Part shown: positions 33,643 to 43,730 of the stretch, one piece after another
Layout: each line of letters starts with the position of its first letter
How positions within the stretch are numbered: the first letter of the stretch is position 1
NCBI GenBank assembly: GCA_037355855.1
Contig: CM074764.1
Location: 1,178,001-1,242,000 of the forward strand
Source of the DNA: Pseudo-nitzschia pungens
Lineage: Eukaryota; Bacillariophyta; Bacillariophyceae; Bacillariales; Bacillariaceae
Direction: 5' to 3'
Length of the DNA: 64,000 nucleotides
Program-made: the position numbers and the translations under genes
The notes under the pieces: model-generated
Database searches by the model: none
What the model was told of the DNA's origin: nothing
Seen by the model: only the letters and a program-made list of their open reading frames with translations

Positions 33643-35473
33643 ACCGGGATACGAGTGAACTTGTAATGTTGTATGCGTGGAAAGGAATGTTGTATGCTGT
33701 GTGATATTTTTTATTTTTGGGTGTCAAGCTGCAAGCCGTCGTTCGTCGTGTCGTTTCCTGTCTCGTCGTGTTTCGTCGTACTTCTATTGTGTAGTTTCGT
33801 GCCGTGTTTTGGTAACGTTGCGTAGTATGTGGCGTGAAACAATCTCATTATTTTGTGTGTATCTGTACTTACGGTTAATTACTCGTACGAGGACCGTACG
33901 CTATGAAAAAAGTTCTGCTTCCGATGTTCATGCGTCTATGATAGTGCACTTGGAGGAATGTTTGTTCGCTGCGCTACCGTAATTAGTGAAGAAGGAGGAA
34001 TGAACGACGATTATCTGCAACCATTCCAAACAGAGGTGCCCCATTTACTGACAACACCGTGTTGTACCGGTAGATAGTTTTTTCAGTCAGAAAGTGAAAA
34101 AATCCAAAATATCAAGCCATTGTTGAGATGTCGCCCGGGTACACATATGCCTAGTTGAAGTTTATCTGTTTCCAGAGGCATAAATAAAAAATTAGATCAT
34201 GTTCCAATCTGTTCCACTCGATGACGCACGAATCGACAAAGACTCCCGAAAAACAAAAGAAACTTAACATGTCATCCTATTTTTATCACTATGACCATCT
34301 AAATCACCAAAAAAGAATCGGTTGAAAACGAACCACCTAGGATGGGTATCAGAGTATGTCCTTCGACACCATGGTCTGGAAGACTATGAGTACGAACTCT
34401 CTAGACAGCTGCGCTGGTGGGGTGGTCTGGGAAGCCTTGGCAAGAATTTTGAAATTTCACCCACAGACGCTCAAAATGGTGCCTTTTTATCGTCCCGGGG
34501 TCTTGATGATTGAAACAGGCCTAAAGCAAACATAATGGTATTACTAATACAGGTACAAAATACGTAAAACTACATTGCATTGTATTTGAAAATTAGGCTA
34601 TTCACGAAAAGTGGCATGTGCTGACTAAGGTTCCTTTGTACAAAGTAAGTACAGTAAGACTCTAAGGTTAGTATTGAGTCATTCCCGAAATAGAAGTTAC
34701 ATATATCGTTTATGTAACCCCCGAGTTACTTATTTATGGCGCGCAATAACGGAAAATTCTTATAATTTTTTAACGGTTGAGCCCTTTATCGGAATTTGGA
34801 ATCCCGTTGAATGAAAACAAAAACTCTCAGTATAGTCATTGGCGGGTTCCAATGACCGGCAGGCGTTGTGGGATTCGTTTTTATTTAGTCAAGAATTCCT
34901 TACTTATTTTTTATGTCGCTACAGTGAGACCCCCCTCACTGTAGCGATTTAAGTAACCAGTTACTTAAATGAGCCTTTTATGTGTTTCCGAAATACAAAG
35001 TTTCATGTTTATGTCTACTTAAAAAATAAGTAATCCTATTTCGGGAATGACTCATTTTTTCAAAAAGTTGGAAAAAAACAGTTTTGTGTGCCATTATTTA
35101 ATGTACATTGTGTGTAGTAATTTTTTGAGTCATGAGGTTGATACACGTGCGTTGTAATTAATTCTTCTTACTAATTTTGGATTATTCTGGGAAATGTCAC
35201 ATGCCGAAGAGTTTCTAAGGTGCGTGTATGGCACGTTCACAAAGATTGGCAGTTGTTTTTATTAGCCATGCATCCCGAACTGCCATTTTTGGAAGCATAG
35301 TAATTAATCATTCATCAACGAGAAAAGACGAACGACTGTGAGTAATTACTCGTAAGAGTATCCTCCCCAGCAACAGCTCACTTTCGATCCCGTACGCTTT
35401 CGTCACTACGTCTGCTGCTGTGCTGAAAAAAATCCAGAAGCCGTGCCACAAATTGGGCACCATTCCTCCGACC
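33643..35473. other. Divergent intergenic region containing a MITE
   Basis: Between the HD-like gene and the cupredoxin gene. Apart from the inverted-repeat element at 34675-35054 I see no gene; a 63-codon frame at 34322-34513 has no recognisable content. A TACCGGTA palindrome lies at 34065. Confidence 0.5.
34675..35054. mobile_element. 380-bp MITE-like element with 19-bp TIRs
   Basis: Ends are TGAGTCATTCCCGAAATAG (34675-34693) and its exact inverse complement (35036-35054). Inside are a perfect 13-bp-stem hairpin, TCGCTACAGTGAG-ACCCCC-CTCACTGTAGCGA (34916-34947), and a smaller palindrome, AAGTAACCAGTTACTT (34951-34966). No clear target duplication and no coding capacity. It is unrelated to the 95-bp MITE family. 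Confidence 0.8.
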
Positions 35474-36040
35474 ATGCAGTCTTCCATCCAATCCACTCTG
35501 TGGTTGGTCGTTTCTCTGCTACAAGTTGCATTGTGCCAGGCTCACATCGTACTCGCGGACAGCAACGAAATTCAGTTTCCCTGGTGCATCCCCGAAACTC
35601 CGTACGAAACACAAGCGGCCAGGGAGGGCGATACCGTCAAATTCTCTTGGGATGGATCGTATCACAACGTCTACATCTATCCAAGCGGGAGTTGTACCGA
35701 CAAGACGGACCGAATATACCTCGGAGAATCCCCCGGAACTTCGTACACGTTTACGAAGGACGACGTGGGAAAAAATCTGACGTTTGTCTGCGGAGTGGGC
35801 TCCCACTGCAAATCGGGTCAGATCGTGACCTTTGCCAACGTGGTGTCGGGGGAAACGGGCTTTCTGATCGAACCCGAAACCGTCGATTACTCGATGACAA
35901 CCCCCTGCGGTGATGTTTTGATCAACGGTCATGGTCCGGAAGACGATGTCGCGGCTTCTGCTGCTACCCGCAGAGGCAGCCTTCTGACGTCTCTCTTGAG
36001 TTTCTCTTGCGTGCTGATTGGGACTGCCCTTTCACTGTAG
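35474..36040 (+). CDS. Phytocyanin-like blue copper protein, stellacyanin type
   Basis: A 188-residue protein counted from the ATG at 35474; an in-frame ATG 54 bp upstream would put an odd extension before the signal peptide. Residues 1-23 are a signal peptide (STLWLVVSLLQVALCQA). The cupredoxin domain (about 26-125) shows the copper ligands His64 (GSYHNVY), Cys106, His111 and Gln116 in FVCGVGSHCKSGQ; spacing C-x4-H-x4-Q equals that of plant stellacyanins, where Gln replaces the axial Met. Extra cysteines (37, 74, 112) could form the family disulfide. The hydrophobic C-terminus (SLLTSLLSFSCVLIGTALSL) suggests a GPI or membrane anchor. Such proteins carry single electrons at the cell surface or wall. 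Copper binding seems well supported; the redox partner is unknown. Confidence 0.9.
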   Translation: MQSSIQSTLWLVVSLLQVALCQAHIVLADSNEIQFPWCIPETPYETQAAREGDTVKFSWDGSYHNVYIYPSGSCTDKTDRIYLGESPGTSYTFTKDDVGKNLTFVCGVGSHCKSGQIVTFANVVSGETGFLIEPETVDYSMTTPCGDVLINGHGPEDDVAASAATRRGSLLTSLLSFSCVLIGTALSL

Positions 36041-36499
36041 CCTCTCTAAAGATCGCTAGGAGTTGAATAAATTAGGTGTTGGACAATCCACTTAAGCAGG
36101 GAAGAGAATACGAAAGGAATTAATGAATCTTGAATTTTGAGTGGATAACTATAATAGTAATTCGTGCAATTTTCAACTTGACGATGGTGTTTGCGGATGA
36201 TATCGTTAAAAACGCAAGCGCCCAAAGGTGTGGCATGATTTCCAGATTTGTTTGTATCGTATGACAGCAACTGTATTGATTTGATGAAAGTGTTCTAGTG
36301 ACTAGATGTCAGTCTTTTTCTCATAAACAATATGCCGCCACGGTTCAGAATTCTGAATTCCGACTGATTAGTGCGAAAGAATAGTCCCAATCGTTACTAC
36401 GAGACTCTGTGTCCACTTTAACAGCCATTGATAAATATTGACCGGAGGTCAATCATATACTATTTGCCAGGCTTTTGCACAACATCAACGCACCATTTC
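36041..36499. other. Convergent gap, no gene supported
   Basis: Short AT-rich region between stop codons of convergent genes. Nothing beyond short open frames. Confidence 0.5.
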
Positions 36500-38920
36500 T
36501 CAATCCAGAAAACATTTTTCTGCCAGAGTAAATTTGCTCGTCTTTTTTGAGTCGGAGATGATATACCCGTCGTCCTTGAGCTGCTGGAACGCAAGTCTAA
36601 AGATCTTTGTCGTTGAGGCCACACCACAGGCAGCTCCCAACTCTTTCCGCGACAGGGAACCCCCTTCCTTTCTGACACGCGCGAGCTCCTCAAAGATAGT
36701 TACGCCGTGTTCATTCAGAGCACCTTCCTTGATGCGCTCGTGGAGCTCTTGGGTCGCCGTGGGCCGGTCATTCTGGTCGTAGTCCTCGGGAGCAACGCGA
36801 TCTATTCCGGCACGAGTCAATTGAAAAAGCTTTCGCTTGCTCCGTCCGTTTCCCTCTTCCCCCACCAAATTTTGTTTCCGGATTGTGTTCCAAGCTTGGA
36901 CCAGTGCCTTACTCTTTGAATGGTATCCAAGGTCCTCGGCGAGTTTGTCGAAAGTCATGGCGGTGGTACCGGCCATGTAATGAATCATCATGACGGAGAG
37001 GAGGGCATCCTCCTTAGAGACCTTCTTCTGTTCGCAGGCATTCTCAATGTCTTCGACGGTGCTCTTCCTCGATAAAAGAAATGAACTTCGGTTTGATTCC
37101 GAATTTTCCTTTTCTTTATCCGATGAATCTGAAGCACTGTTCTTTGGGTTATTGGTGGAGTCCTTGGACCCGTCTTGAATTGCCTCTGTGTCATCGCCTT
37201 CCTGTTTGATCGGTTCACGACCTTTTTCACCACTACCTTCTTCCTCTGTCGAAGAACCTTTGTTGCTTTCCACGTCACCCCTGCGCCTCTTTTTTGGCGA
37301 TGGTCTTTTCGTCGACATGGATGTGTCACTAGTTGAAGTATCTCCTTGGACTTTGTCCTTAACCTGCGGGATGACGTCTTTGGCTTTGTCCTTCTCTTGA
37401 GGGATGACATGCTCGTTTTCCTTCCTTACCTCATCCTTAACATCTTCATCGTCCATTTCTTTGTCGTCTTCGTCAGCATGCGTCACAACAGGAGATCCTT
37501 TCCGTTTTTTCTGTCTCGACGGACTCTTCGCAGTATTCCCCTTGACCTTCTTCTTTGGCTGGTGAGTGGAAGTACCGTCTTTGCTCTCATCATTGTCATC
37601 TTTCGCTCCTTGACCTCGATCTTCATCTTTGGTACTAGTATCCGGAGGTTCTTTTCGTTTTTCCTTTGCCGACGCATTTGCCACGTTCTTCCCTTTTGCC
37701 TTTTCGTTTGACTGTTTGGAGGCAATCCTGTCGTCACTCCCACTGCCGATTGCTCCTCGACCTTGATCTTTTTCTCTGTGTTCCGCCGGATCTTTTGTGT
37801 AAGCCTGGGGTATATTGTCTTTTTTGGGGGGAGATTTAGTTTCCTGACTATTCTGTTTTGACTCGTTCACGAGCCGTGGCTTAGAATCCTCGTCCTCCTT
37901 TTCATTTCCCGTTTCATCGTCCTTTGCTCCTTTCTTCTGATCTTTATCGACTTTATCTTCCATCTCAAAATCTTTGGAATTTTCTGTTGTTCCCTCGCTT
38001 CTTTTCTTTGCTGATGTGTCTGCAGTGGTCTTCCTCTCGGCTGCAGCATCGAAATCCTCCTCTTGATTTTTCAGATGACTAGTTTTGTCTTGATCTCGAT
38101 TCTTCTTGTCATTTTTCTTTCTATCGATGTTGTCATCATTTTTTGCGGAATTATTGGTAGATTCCACGACCTCCTCGTGCCATTTGTTTGGCGATCCTTT
38201 GCCGTCGATATTCTTCTTCGTAAATGTTGTGGATTCCTCGTCATCGTTTTCATCATTCTTTGCTTCTTCATCTTGATCCTGATCCTCATAATCACTGTCT
38301 TCTTCTTCGTCGTCGTCCACTTCCTCCTCGAGTCTTCGCTTTGATGATGTATCGGTCGTGCTCTTTCTCTTGACCTTTTCAAAATCTGCTTCTGCATTTT
38401 CATCCTCTCCATGGCTTTCACCACGTCCTTGTTGATCCTGGTTGCCATCGTTCTCTTTCGCGGAATGATTGGTAAGAGCTGCAGTTCCCTTGCGATCCTC
38501 ATTTGCCGTAGAATTTGTTGCCGATACAAACGCATCATCCGACTCCGTGTCATCCTTTTCGTTCTGGTTCTCGTCTTCCTCGTCATTCTCGCTCATCATA
38601 TGCGGCGTACCATCGCTGCCTTGTCCATCTTCGACATCAACTAAATTACCGGCGGCATCCTCTTCTGCTTCGTCGTCGAGGTAGGTTTCGACGTCTTCAC
38701 AAAAGCGGAATTTCTCGATTTCCAGATCGTGCCAGTGTCTAGAATCGTCCCCCTCGTACTCGACGAAGAAATGGCTCCTCTTTGGCGAGGATTCTGAGTT
38801 TTTTCGCAGTACCTTGCAGGCAAAATAGTTGCGGTGTTTGGGCCAATAGACAGCAATGCGGGAGCCGACCTTTACTTTTTTCCACTTTTGTGAATTGGTC
38901 GCTTGCGTCTTCCTCGCCAT
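36500..38920 (-). CDS. Tudor-like / twin winged-helix nuclear protein (paralogue A)
   Basis: An 806-residue protein in one exon. Residues 14-75 resemble a Tudor-type barrel: VGSRIAVYWPKHRNYFACKV, HFFVEYEGDDSRHWHDLE. Residues about 80-630 are a disordered linker very rich in Asp, Glu and Lys with several KKKR-type nuclear signals. The last 165 residues look like two winged-helix units: EDALLSVMMIHYMAGTTAMT, LFQLTRAGIDRVAPEDYD, then IFEELARVRKEGGSLSRKEL and DDGYIISDSKKTSKF, ending in EKCFLD. The gene at 59590-61934 has the same plan and end. By analogy with Tudor and winged-helix domains I infer chromatin or histone-mark reading linked to DNA binding; this is not shown. A composite family name is not known to me. 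Confidence 0.8.
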   Translation of the reverse strand: MARKTQATNSQKWKKVKVGSRIAVYWPKHRNYFACKVLRKNSESSPKRSHFFVEYEGDDSRHWHDLEIEKFRFCEDVETYLDDEAEEDAAGNLVDVEDGQGSDGTPHMMSENDEEDENQNEKDDTESDDAFVSATNSTANEDRKGTAALTNHSAKENDGNQDQQGRGESHGEDENAEADFEKVKRKSTTDTSSKRRLEEEVDDDEEEDSDYEDQDQDEEAKNDENDDEESTTFTKKNIDGKGSPNKWHEEVVESTNNSAKNDDNIDRKKNDKKNRDQDKTSHLKNQEEDFDAAAERKTTADTSAKKRSEGTTENSKDFEMEDKVDKDQKKGAKDDETGNEKEDEDSKPRLVNESKQNSQETKSPPKKDNIPQAYTKDPAEHREKDQGRGAIGSGSDDRIASKQSNEKAKGKNVANASAKEKRKEPPDTSTKDEDRGQGAKDDNDESKDGTSTHQPKKKVKGNTAKSPSRQKKRKGSPVVTHADEDDKEMDDEDVKDEVRKENEHVIPQEKDKAKDVIPQVKDKVQGDTSTSDTSMSTKRPSPKKRRRGDVESNKGSSTEEEGSGEKGREPIKQEGDDTEAIQDGSKDSTNNPKNSASDSSDKEKENSESNRSSFLLSRKSTVEDIENACEQKKVSKEDALLSVMMIHYMAGTTAMTFDKLAEDLGYHSKSKALVQAWNTIRKQNLVGEEGNGRSKRKLFQLTRAGIDRVAPEDYDQNDRPTATQELHERIKEGALNEHGVTIFEELARVRKEGGSLSRKELGAACGVASTTKIFRLAFQQLKDDGYIISDSKKTSKFTLAEKCFLD

Positions 38921-40261
38921 TATCGATCGTGGTTGCTCGAGTTCTTTTCCTTGCGGGAGTTGGTTACTGCTGATGATGTAACAATAATAAAAGAGTTAGA
39001 ATCCCCACGGTTGCACCAATGGAACGATTCTATTTTATCTGCGTCTTTGCACTTCCGTTAGGATGAATCCCTTTGTTTGTTGCTAACGTTGTCGACTTGA
39101 CAAGTTTCACTTTTATGTGGCGAAGTAATACCCATGGAAATGAAGGGACTAAGTGGCCTCCAATTCAAAGCATATCGACAGATCATGTTCCCTGTCTTTC
39201 GTCGAACCTGAAAAAGGAGTTGATTCGGCAGTAGTAACGACGATTGATTTTTCGTGATGTGCGTAGTATTGAAGATCCTCCTGTCGGAACCTGCCTCGAT
39301 TTTTTTTCTTTCCAAAAATCATTCTTAACGTGAAGACTCGAAGTTATTACGAAGTATTTTGTTTCTCTTTTGATTGATTGATTGATTGAAAGACAGCGCC
39401 GACAACATGTCCCAGAGAACGATGGAAATGACAAAAGATTTTTGTGAGTCGACACGAAAATTCAAAATGCCGAAAAGATTCAACAAAGAGGAAAATTCCA
39501 AACTTGTCATACAAGAACCGTAGATTTAAAAATGAAATGTACGAAGTAATTTTAAAAGTTCAGTTACCGTCGTGCCACTAGTCGACACGGGAATGGAATT
39601 CGTACCATAGTGCTAATATCGTTATTATTTTTTTTAAAAGCATTGCTTGTGTTGCAGAGGTCACATACCGGAATTTTCACGTTTTCGCGCGCAGCGCGAC
39701 GTTTTCACGCCGGCGGGTTTCATGGAACCAGTGAAAACAGGATTCACTAAGAGAGATTCCCCTAGTTCCCTGGAGGTGTATTTCAATTTTTAGATGAAAT
39801 TCCTCTGAACCCCTTCATTTTTCGAGCGAGGTCGCTATGCTTAAGTAAAAATGTCAAAAATTATCAGCGATTTTCAGTATTTAAACACATACACATTAAG
39901 TATCGAAATGTAGGTGCACTAAGAAAAAACTTTCATTCTAAGCACCAAAAACAAGATGCACCTATTTGGAGAATATTACAAAACTACAAAAACAAAGCTC
40001 TCTCATAAATCAAGAATCGTCACGAAAATCCAGTACGGTACGTTTGAGATACAATAAATTTCGTTCGAATCAATCAAAAGAAGTGATGTACTAACACGAC
40101 TTGTTGAACGCTGTTTGATTTAAACGCTCAAACGCTGTTTGATTCAAACGAATCCATCCAACACTGTTTGACAATCGAACGCTGTTTGTATATGAATGGA
40201 TGGATTGCCGTTTGATCTGAACAAATCAATTGCCGATTCGTAACAAACACGCTGCCATTCG
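38921..40261. other. Divergent intergenic region, no gene supported
   Basis: AT-rich, with a GATT run near 39373-39390 and an AACGCTGTTTGATT word repeated near 40105-40195 that leads into the AAC/AAAGCG repeat. No convincing gene. Confidence 0.5.
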
Positions 40262-40510
40262 ATTCGAACAAACTTACGAACAACAAAGCGTTTGCGCTTA
40301 CAAACAACAAAGCGCTTCCGAACAACACGAAGTGCTTCCGAACAACAAAGTCCTTACGAACAACCAAGCACTTTCAAACAACAAAGCGTTTGCACTTACA
40401 AACAACACAAAGCACTTACAAACAACAAAGCGCTTACGAACAACCAAGCACTTTCAAACAACAAAGCGCTTATGAACAACGAAGCGCTTACGAACAACAA
40501 AGCGATCGCG
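40262..40510. repeat. AACAACAAAGCGCTTACG-type repeat upstream of the RusA-like gene
   Basis: About 13 units of 17-22 bp, variants of CGAACAACAAAGCGCTTA, ending seven bases before the RusA-like start codon. Frames through it are not continuous with that gene, so it probably lies in the promoter or 5' UTR. Confidence 0.85.
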
Positions 40511-40516
40511 TAAACA

Positions 40517-41083
40517 ATGGCTCCTACAACACGTTCGCAAGCAAATCCACCTCACTTTGATACCCTCAAGTCAATGCCCTTCAAAAGAAACGATGAGGAA
40601 CTAGCAGTCACTGTTACTGGAAGACCACAGTCAATCAAACAAACTGGCAGTCAAGGTGGAAAGTCCTACAGATTCAATACCCAGAAGAAGCTGCAGAAAG
40701 AATTTGTTGCTGCTGTTGCAAAAGCTCAAACATTGCATGGATTCTCCCCCAAGACATTTGGAAGAAGCAACATCAAGGTTGAAGCTGAGTTTGTTTTTCC
40801 TCTCAAGAATGGGAACATACAGAATGATGTTGACAACCTGGCAAAATTCCTCTTGGATTGTTTTCAACTGAAAGACAAGAATGGCGTTTCTGTTTGTAAC
40901 AACGATCGGCAAGTTATTAAACTTAGTGTCTCCAAAACGTACGGTGTCAACTGTGGTGAAGGCCTTACAATATTTCGTATCAAGAAAACCATGGAGCAAG
41001 CGCCCAAAAACTACCGCCCATTTTGGTTGAATGATGATGAGGTTATTGACTTAACGCTGGACACCAGCAGCAGTTCTTTGTAA
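40517..41083 (+). CDS. RusA-like Holliday junction resolvase
   Basis: A 188-residue protein. Residues about 25-150 match the RusA endodeoxyribonuclease pattern: VTVTGRPQSIKQ, then VEAEFVFPL and NDVDNLAKFLLDCFQ, and CNNDRQVIKLSVSK. The catalytic Asp pair D104-V-D106-N, Lys110 and Asp130 line up with the bacterial D-x-DN-x2-K ... DD set, so it looks active. RusA enzymes resolve Holliday junctions and are mainly known from phages and bacteria. The C-terminus adds EVIDLTLD (about 175-182), a SUMO-interaction-like motif, which points to use in a eukaryotic nucleus. The N-terminus, MAPTTRSQ, resembles the gag-like start at 6136. The gene is flanked on both sides by low-complexity repeats, and a mobile or viral origin is possible. 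Confidence 0.85.
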   Translation: MAPTTRSQANPPHFDTLKSMPFKRNDEELAVTVTGRPQSIKQTGSQGGKSYRFNTQKKLQKEFVAAVAKAQTLHGFSPKTFGRSNIKVEAEFVFPLKNGNIQNDVDNLAKFLLDCFQLKDKNGVSVCNNDRQVIKLSVSKTYGVNCGEGLTIFRIKKTMEQAPKNYRPFWLNDDEVIDLTLDTSSSSL

Positions 41084-41093
41084 AAAGTTTAGT

Positions 41094-42880
41094 TGCCATT
41101 TGTGTTGCCATTTGTGTTGCCATTTGTGTTGCCATTTGTGTTGCCATTTGTGTTGCCATTTGTGTTGCCATTTGTGTTGCCGTTCGTGTTGTCGTTTGTG
41201 TTGTCGTTTGTGTGGCCGTTTGTGTTGCTATTTGCGTCGTTTGCGTTTCGGTTGCTGTTTGCGTTTCTGTTGCTGTTTGCGTTTCTGTCGGCGTTGTTGT
41301 TGTTGGCATTGCTGCTGTTGTTTGCATTTCGATCCACCTTTCCATAGTTTGCAACATTTTGATGGTTGTTTGCAACGTTTTGATGGTTGATTGTGGCGTT
41401 TTGATTGCTTGCAGCATTACGAAATTGCCGCTGCATTGGTGATTGCAATGTTTTGATTAGTATGGATCCTGTTTCGAAATTGATTTCGTGCCGTGTAGGG
41501 GTTGTTAATCTCACACACAGTTCTTCTGGCACTGCCATTGTCGTTGACGCCATCGACGCCAGCGTTGTTGCTGTTGCTGTTGCTGTTGCTGTTGTTGTTG
41601 TTGTTGTTTGCATTGTTGCGTTTTGATTAGCGTCCGCAGCGTTTCGATCAGCAATTTGATTGCTGCTGTTGCTGTCTGCCTTGCTGTTGTGGGCGGTTCC
41701 TCTTTGGACAGTTCTGCGGTCACTGTTGTTGTCATTCCAGTCAAACACACCTTTTGATTGCCATAACGATCCACGGTTCCAGCGTTTTGATTGGCATTTC
41801 CGTTGTTCGTTGCAGTGTTTGGATTGTTTGCAGCGTTGCAAAATCAATATCTTGCAGTATTAGAGTTAAACGCACAATATTTGTCTAGCGTTGCTGTTGT
41901 TTATGGTGTAGCCAATGTCAGCGTTGTTGTTGTTGTTGTTTGCGTTGTTGTTGTCGATGCTGTTGCTGTTGCTGTTTGCGTTGCTGTTGCTGTTTGCGTT
42001 GTTTGCGGCTGCGGCGCCGCTGTAGCGTTTGCCGTGTTTGTTTTGTTGTTCATTGCAACGACGCTGTTGCTGTTGCTGCCACGACGGCTGCGTTCTGTTG
42101 TTGTCAGCGTTACAGTTGTTGTTCTTGTTGTTGCTGCTTTTCGCATTGCCATTACTGTCTGCATTGTCGTTGCTGTCTGCGTTGTTGTTGCTCCTGTTGC
42201 TGTTTGCGGCGTTTGCAGAGGTTGTTGTTGTTGTTGTCATCGTTCCCATTGTTTGCGGTTGCATCGTCGAACGCATTGAATGTGAGAAAGAAGTGATACG
42301 AAAGAATCGAACGAAAAAGGGTTGTTAATTGGACGCACAGTTCTTCTGGCACTGCCGCTGTTGCTGTTGTTGTTCTTGCTGCTGTTTGCGTTGTCGTTGC
42401 TGCTGCTGCTGCTGCTGTTTGCGTTGCGGTTGTTGCTGTCTGTATTGCCGTCGCTGGTGTCCGCGTTTGTGTTGCTCCTGTCGCTGTTGTTGTTGTTGTT
42501 GTTGCTATTGCTGTTTGCGGCTTTGGCGGCGTTTGCTGCTGTGGGTACGTTGTTGTTGTTTGTGTTGTTGTTACTGTTGTTGTCGGCATTACTGTTGTTG
42601 CTGTTGTTGTTGGTGGTGTTTGGGCTGCTGCTGCTGTTCGCATTGCGGTTGCTGTCTTCTGCATTGCCATCGCTGTCGGCGTTGGTATTTCTCCTGTTGC
42701 TTTCACTGTCGCTGTTGCTATTTGCAGCGTTTGCGGTTTGTGGTGTTCGCATTTCTATTGCTGTTTGCGTTGCTGTTTCTTGTGGCGTTCGATGTGTTTG
42801 TTTCGTTGCTAATTGAATTGATGCTGTTGCTGTTGCCGTTGCTGTGGCGCCTTGTTTGGTCACGACGGCTGCGATCCGCG
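41094..42880. repeat. Low-complexity block of GTT/GCT/TTTGCG-type repeats
   Basis: Starts with about nine copies of the 12-mer GTTGCCATTTGT, then becomes an irregular mix of GTTGTTGCTGTTTGC words for 1.7 kb. A non-repetitive block with CACAGTTCTTCTGGCACTGCC occurs twice, near 41515 and 42335, preceded by GTTGTTAAT, so part of the region is a duplication of about 0.8 kb. Minus-strand frames are Asn-rich by composition. I see no reliable gene. Confidence 0.85.
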
Positions 42881-43730
42881 TTGAAAATGCTGAACATGAT
42901 GATGATCTTTAACAACGAAAAGAGACCAGAGGTGCAAAGTGCTCCATTACACTCACAAAAGAAAGCTGTGGTTTGCAAAGAACAAGCGTTTATTTCAATT
43001 ACATCAAGCTGTCGTTTTGTGTTTTTCTTCGGACTTGTTTTTTTTTTCGATTGTTGCTGCTGTCTTCATACCGTAAGGCTCTGTGTCTTCGAGTTTTTTT
43101 GAACACATGTGTATGCCGGGGGAAGGGGGAACCACGTCATGTAGGGATGGAATGGCAGACGGTGTGAATTTTCGTTTTCACGGTTTGTACTTGGTACGTA
43201 TTTGTGAAAACGTGATCTTTTGTTGCGGTAGACGTACCGGTAAGTGCACTCGACGAGAAGTAAGGTTAATTACTCGTAAATTATCTCTAAAAATAAATAA
43301 AGTCGAAATAGTCAAGGAGGAACCAAAAACGCGTGTTTGAAAATTCGGAGGAAAAAGATAACACGATTGGAATACTACCTTTTTTAATCTTGTGAACAAG
43401 AAAAATGAGAAAGATACTAAAAACAAAAGACTTCAGAGCACTGTGGTCTCCCTAATGCAGAATGCGATTTACATCTGTCAGACTATCACATCGGGAATGA
43501 TGGACAAGAACACTATTCGTAGTGTCCACCACAGATCTTGACCAACAAAGATTCACGACCATGACTTCGAGAGATATGGAAATGCATCTACCGTATTCTT
43601 CCGACTCACAGAAAAATATGGCAACATAAGGTTTCGACGTAGTAGAATAGATTGCTACTATGAAAAAGGTGGATCGCGGAGAACCGAATCCACGACATCG
43701 AAACGGTTACAACAGTTTGACCAAGATACA
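42881..43730. other. Intergenic region upstream of the CPBP gene
   Basis: No gene supported. A TACCGGTA palindrome lies at 43235. Confidence 0.45.

Noticed and set aside
41089..42863. Asn-rich minus-strand frames of 136-252 codons
   Set aside because: They are translations of the GTT/GCT repeat block; only the short AVPEELCV block is non-repetitive, and it reflects a duplication.
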